DNA of 20,623 bases from a virus. Both the position numbers and the translations under genes were made by a program. The DNA lies in the IMG/VR virus record IMGVR_UViG_3300009529_002541, positions 1 through 20,623 of that record. The stretch is one strand, 5' to 3'. Below, piece by piece: positions 18,822 through 20,623 of this stretch; within the stretch, counting starts at the first letter, position 1, and each line of letters begins with the position of its first letter. The notes beneath the pieces are model-generated. The model did no database searches, had not been told where the DNA came from, and saw nothing but the letters and a program-made list of their open reading frames with translations.

Positions 18822-19040
18822 TTATCCTTCCAGCTGCGCCTCGGCTTCGGCCTCAATCTTCTGACTGCCCGTAACGTACTCAGGCATCTCGTCTGCCGGA
18901 AGCACCGCGACCCTCTCGTTGAGTTTCGCCTGTAGGACTGCGAGCCTGCGTTCGGCTCGCGCGACCTTCGCGTAAATGAACAAGCACTCCGGCGCGCTCG
19001 ATGCGCCGCGCGATCGTGCTAAGTCTCCAGACATGCTCAT
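18822..19040 (-). CDS. Hypothetical 72-residue protein
   Basis: The product begins MSMSGDLARSRGASSAPECL, then has a long helix (IYAKVARAERRLAVLQAKLN) and an acidic C-terminus (KIEAEAEAQLEG). It looks like a short coiled-coil protein and has no recognised family. The ATG at 19040 overlaps the previous TGA (ATGA). GGAGG is 7 bases upstream. It is the last gene before the structured stretch at 18821-18414. Confidence 0.7.
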   Translation of the reverse strand: MSMSGDLARSRGASSAPECLFIYAKVARAERRLAVLQAKLNERVAVLPADEMPEYVTGSQKIEAEAEAQLEG

Positions 19041-19195
19041 GAGGTTACCTCCATCGGCTCTCTCTGTTCGGCCTCCTTGCTCACGCCTGCCTCAGCCAAC
19101 AGCGTCTCCTTGCACCCAGGGCAGATCCCGTCCGAGTGTTCAACCGCGCACTCGCCGATCACCTTCCCGCACCAAGCACAGTGTACTGGAAACAT
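19037..19195 (-). CDS. 52-residue zinc-ribbon protein
   Basis: This small protein has a classic four-cysteine zinc ribbon: C6/C9 in HCAWCGKVIGE and C25/C28 in GICPGC, with an extra C16. It ends in a short acidic helix. Very short single zinc-ribbon proteins like this are common in phage early regions. Their role is unknown, although nucleic-acid or protein contacts are expected. The ATG at 19195 overlaps the previous TAA by one base (TAATG). GGAGG is 8 bases upstream. Confidence 0.8.
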   Translation of the reverse strand: MFPVHCAWCGKVIGECAVEHSDGICPGCKETLLAEAGVSKEAEQREPMEVTS

Positions 19196-19452
19196 TATCC
19201 TCGCCTCCTCATGCGAAGCCCGCCCGCAATCAAGATCGCGTGCGTGTCCCCGCCCTCCGCTTTCGGATCCAGCAGGTACTCGATCAGCTGACACGCCAGG
19301 GCATCTTCGTCCTCGGCGGTCTCGAGCAGGATGGGCTTGCCGAATGTCCGCGTGCGTTTCTCCCCGCGCAGCGTGCTCAGGTGTAAATTGAGCAGGCGCC
19401 GGAGCAGCCCGCGCGCATCATCGCTTAAGCAGTATTCGTTTTGTGCGCTCAT
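19195..19452 (-). CDS. Hypothetical 85-residue protein
   Basis: The product starts MSAQNEYCLSDDARGLLRRL and is largely helical, with a middle segment TFGKPILLETAEDEDALACQ and a basic end. No family is recognised. The ATG at 19452 has GGGAG with 8-base spacing. Its ribosome binding site overlaps the 3' end of a 32-residue membrane peptide gene, whose stop is two bases upstream of this start. Confidence 0.7.
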   Translation of the reverse strand: MSAQNEYCLSDDARGLLRRLLNLHLSTLRGEKRTRTFGKPILLETAEDEDALACQLIEYLLDPKAEGGDTHAILIAGGLRMRRRG

Positions 19453-19454
19453 GG

Positions 19455-19553
19455 TCACCACTCCCTCAGCAGCAGCCAGCAGATCAGGCTCGCCCCGACC
19501 ACGCAGGCGCCGCAGAAAAGTTCAAACCGTGTAAGTAGGATCTCCGCTAACAT
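19455..19553 (-). CDS. 32-residue membrane peptide
   Basis: A small gene encodes MLAEILLTRFELFCGACVVG followed by a hydrophobic tail that ends LLLREW, most likely a single-span membrane peptide. The ATG at 19553 has GAGGGAGAGG with about 3-8-base spacing. The stop at 19455 is directly followed by the next gene's start. It partly overlaps another small frame (19644-19522). Very small phage membrane peptides can be holin-like, exclusion or host-targeting, but no specific role can be read. Confidence 0.6.
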   Translation of the reverse strand: MLAEILLTRFELFCGACVVGASLICWLLLREW

Positions 19554-19698
19554 TTTCCTCTCCCTCGTTCAAGAAGTAAAGGCCGGGCCAGGGATTCACG
19601 AATTCTGTTCCTGGCCACTCATCGCACCGCAGGCCGAACAGCATCGGACGGAGAGCATTCGCCCGCGCCAGGATCTACGGCCACTGGCCCAGCCCCAT
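19522..19698 (-). pseudogene. Small ORF interrupted by an amber codon
   Basis: A minus-strand frame beginning at ATG 19698 reads MGLGQWP, then TAG (19677-19675), then continues open through a sensible-looking stretch (RPMLFGLRCDEWPGTEFVNP and WPGLYFLNEGEEN) to a TGA at 19522. The second part could start at the ATG at 19644, but that has no ribosome binding site. It may be a decayed gene, a gene with readthrough, or an alternative-start gene. TAG ends other genes here, so global amber recoding is unlikely. Confidence 0.35.
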
Positions 19699-19709
19699 CT
19701 GTTCGTCTT

Positions 19710-19913
19710 CTATGGATTCTCGAGGATGCCCTCACGCTCTTCCCGTTCTCGCGCTTCGGTCTCCGCCTCTTCATAAGCGGTGTCATAGCCAGCGCGCCAG
19801 CACGCCCACCAAGATTGCCAATCCTCGCGGTGCTCTCCGATCCCATTCTCATCTGCCCAAATCTCAAATGAGATCCAACCGTCATGCATATCCTCTTCCA
19901 GCCTCTCTCGCAT
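19710..19913 (-). CDS. Hypothetical acidic 67-residue protein
   Basis: This very acidic protein, MRERLEEDMHDGWISFEIWA, has several Trp (WQSWWACWRAG) and a Glu-rich end. It looks like a small DNA-mimic-like or regulatory protein in composition, but that is only an impression. No family is recognised. The ATG at 19913 has GAGGAGG with 5-base spacing and follows the previous stop by eight bases. After its stop lies a 256-base stretch with only very small ORFs. Confidence 0.7.
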   Translation of the reverse strand: MRERLEEDMHDGWISFEIWADENGIGEHREDWQSWWACWRAGYDTAYEEAETEAREREEREGILENP

Positions 19914-19923
19914 GGCTACCTCC

Positions 19924-20220
19924 TCAATCGGTCAGCCAAAAAATGTTCACAAAGGCATCCCGCCCGAGCATTTCCTCGCGGCCAGCATCACTATTGAAGT
20001 CGGCCAGGCCCAGCTGCCGGAACCAGATCGCCTCTTGCTCCCTCGTCATCCTGACGCTCCCCAGCGGCGGGATCACGCCATCCTGGATCCAAAACGTGAC
20101 CTCACCCTCGTTGCTGGGATCTCCCTCGCCGCCGCCATAGAGCGTGTATTCACGGACATCCGGCTGCGTGTTTCTCTTAGGATCATAGGACAGCGCGATC
20201 CATCTCTGTGGTGTTGCCAT
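19924..20220 (-). CDS. Hypothetical 98-residue protein
   Basis: This 98-residue product begins MATPQRWIALSYDPKRNTQP, has a strand-rich middle (EVTFWIQDGVIPPLGSVRM) and a helical end (AGREEMLGRDAFVNIFWL). A DFNSDAG phrase looks like an EF-hand-type start but lacks the loop glycine and cannot be called a calcium site. No family is recognised. The ATG at 20220 has AGGGAG about 9 bases upstream. It follows the metallopeptidase-like gene's TAA by three bases. Confidence 0.7.
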   Translation of the reverse strand: MATPQRWIALSYDPKRNTQPDVREYTLYGGGEGDPSNEGEVTFWIQDGVIPPLGSVRMTREQEAIWFRQLGLADFNSDAGREEMLGRDAFVNIFWLTD

Positions 20221-20223
20221 TGG

Positions 20224-20623
20224 TTATGGCTCCCTTTTTGTCGTTTGGAAACGGTGCCAGCCTCGCCTGATATAATAGGCGTCCCATTGGATCGCCAACT
20301 CAAGAAGCGCGTCCTCGAGTTCGGGCGGCGCATCCTGATCATTCAGGATCTCCATCGCTATATCGGCATATTCTTCAGCGCGGATTTCCTGGATCCGCGA
20401 TTCCCACAGCATCCGTTTGTGATCGAATGGTTCTTTGCGCTGCCAGTCTCTAACGTGTCCAAGCTCATGACAGCACGTTCTGTAGAATCGCTTCGCTGCC
20501 ATAAGAAAATCGTCATTTGGCCGTGGGTGCCGTGGTCGGATGATCACAAACCCACCGTCGGTTTCGATCCAACGCTTACCGCCATTGCGCACCAGGAGAT
20601 AGCGCCGGACGGATCGGCAGCCA
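20224..20623 (-). CDS. Partial HELGH zinc-metallopeptidase-like protein
   Basis: The frame is open to the right edge, so its start is probably outside. A GTG at 20592 is a possible internal start, but it has no ribosome binding site. It carries RTCCHELGHVRDW, an HExxH zinc motif (HELGH), and, further on, EIRAEEYADIAMEIL with an acidic helix that could supply the third zinc ligand, like small ImmA/M78-type or phage-encoded peptidase-like proteins. The region before it is beta-rich (IETDGGFVIIRPRHPRP). It may cut or bind a host regulator. The catalytic zinc and activity are inferred only. Confidence 0.7.
   Translation of the reverse strand, partial: GCRSVRRYLLVRNGGKRWIETDGGFVIIRPRHPRPNDDFLMAAKRFYRTCCHELGHVRDWQRKEPFDHKRMLWESRIQEIRAEEYADIAMEILNDQDAPPELEDALLELAIQWDAYYIRRGWHRFQTTKREP

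Noticed and set aside
19522-19698. Use of TAG as a sense codon throughout the phage
   Set aside because: TAG ends several well-supported genes here (for example those ending at 311, 3781, 8931 and 11761), so genome-wide amber recoding is not supported.
19924-20220. EF-hand calcium site in the 98-residue protein
   Set aside because: The DFNSDAG phrase lacks the loop glycine at the proper place and the last acidic ligand spacing is wrong.
1-20623. Plus-strand genes across the window
   Set aside because: Long plus-strand frames exist because of high GC, but they are shadows of minus-strand genes with consistent ribosome binding sites and stop/start overlaps. None has independent support.
1-20623. 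CRISPR array, tRNA, insertion sequence or integrase
   Set aside because: No regularly spaced direct repeats, tRNA-like cloverleaf, transposase or recombinase frame was seen on either strand.

Overview
The window looks like the early (replication, recombination and accessory) region of a GC-rich dsDNA bacteriophage, probably a tailed phage from an uncultured lineage. The evidence is a single direction of transcription for about 50 genes (all on the minus strand, read from right to left), mostly very small genes joined by 1- to 25-base stop/start overlaps, strong GGAGG-type ribosome binding sites, and a typical phage recombination set. No capsid, tail, terminase, integrase, tRNA or CRISPR is visible, so a phage-like plasmid is not strictly excluded. 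The host is unknown. A dockerin-bearing exported protein and several other signal-peptide proteins suggest a bacterium that itself exports many such proteins.

Layout in order of transcription (right to left). (1) 20623-18822: a partial HELGH zinc-metallopeptidase-like gene, then small genes including a 52-residue zinc ribbon and a 32-residue membrane peptide. (2) 18821-18414: about 400 bases without a convincing gene but full of nested inverted repeats. It carries one arm of a 29-base, 27/29-identical inverted repeat whose partner is at 82-110. (3) 18413-14215: the replication core, with a Sak4/AAA_24-type ATPase, a DUF669-like OB-fold ssDNA-binding protein ending in an acidic tail, a winged-helix replication initiator, a 141-residue protein with an apparent CTG start, and a DUF932 protein. 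The initiator gene holds two iteron-like palindromic repeats in its linker-coding part, which resembles the lambda O/ori arrangement. (4) 14058-10756: small zinc protein genes, a RecB/Cas4-like PD-(D/E)XK nuclease with an Fe-S-type cysteine set, three consecutive exported-protein genes interleaved with a small putative DNA-binding protein, and a RusA-like Holliday-junction resolvase.

(5) 10642-8018: very small ORFs, a 143-residue phage protein, a 395-residue protein with the architecture of a cobalamin-binding radical SAM enzyme but no CxxxCxxC cluster motif, then an exported dockerin protein. (6) 7942-311: more than 25 short genes, many with paired-cysteine zinc motifs, including DUF6166-like and DUF7352-like proteins, a coiled-coil zinc protein, small membrane proteins and a paralogous pair. 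(7) 1-310: a terminal structured stretch with several hairpins and the second arm of the long inverted repeat, in the opposite orientation.

Working model (inference): the ATPase, ssDNA-binding protein, PD-(D/E)XK nuclease and RusA-like resolvase make a recombination-dependent replication system around the initiator and its internal origin. The exported and small zinc-binding proteins are accessory genes acting on the host. The two structured gene-poor segments bracket the whole minus-strand block and may be its control or replication boundaries.
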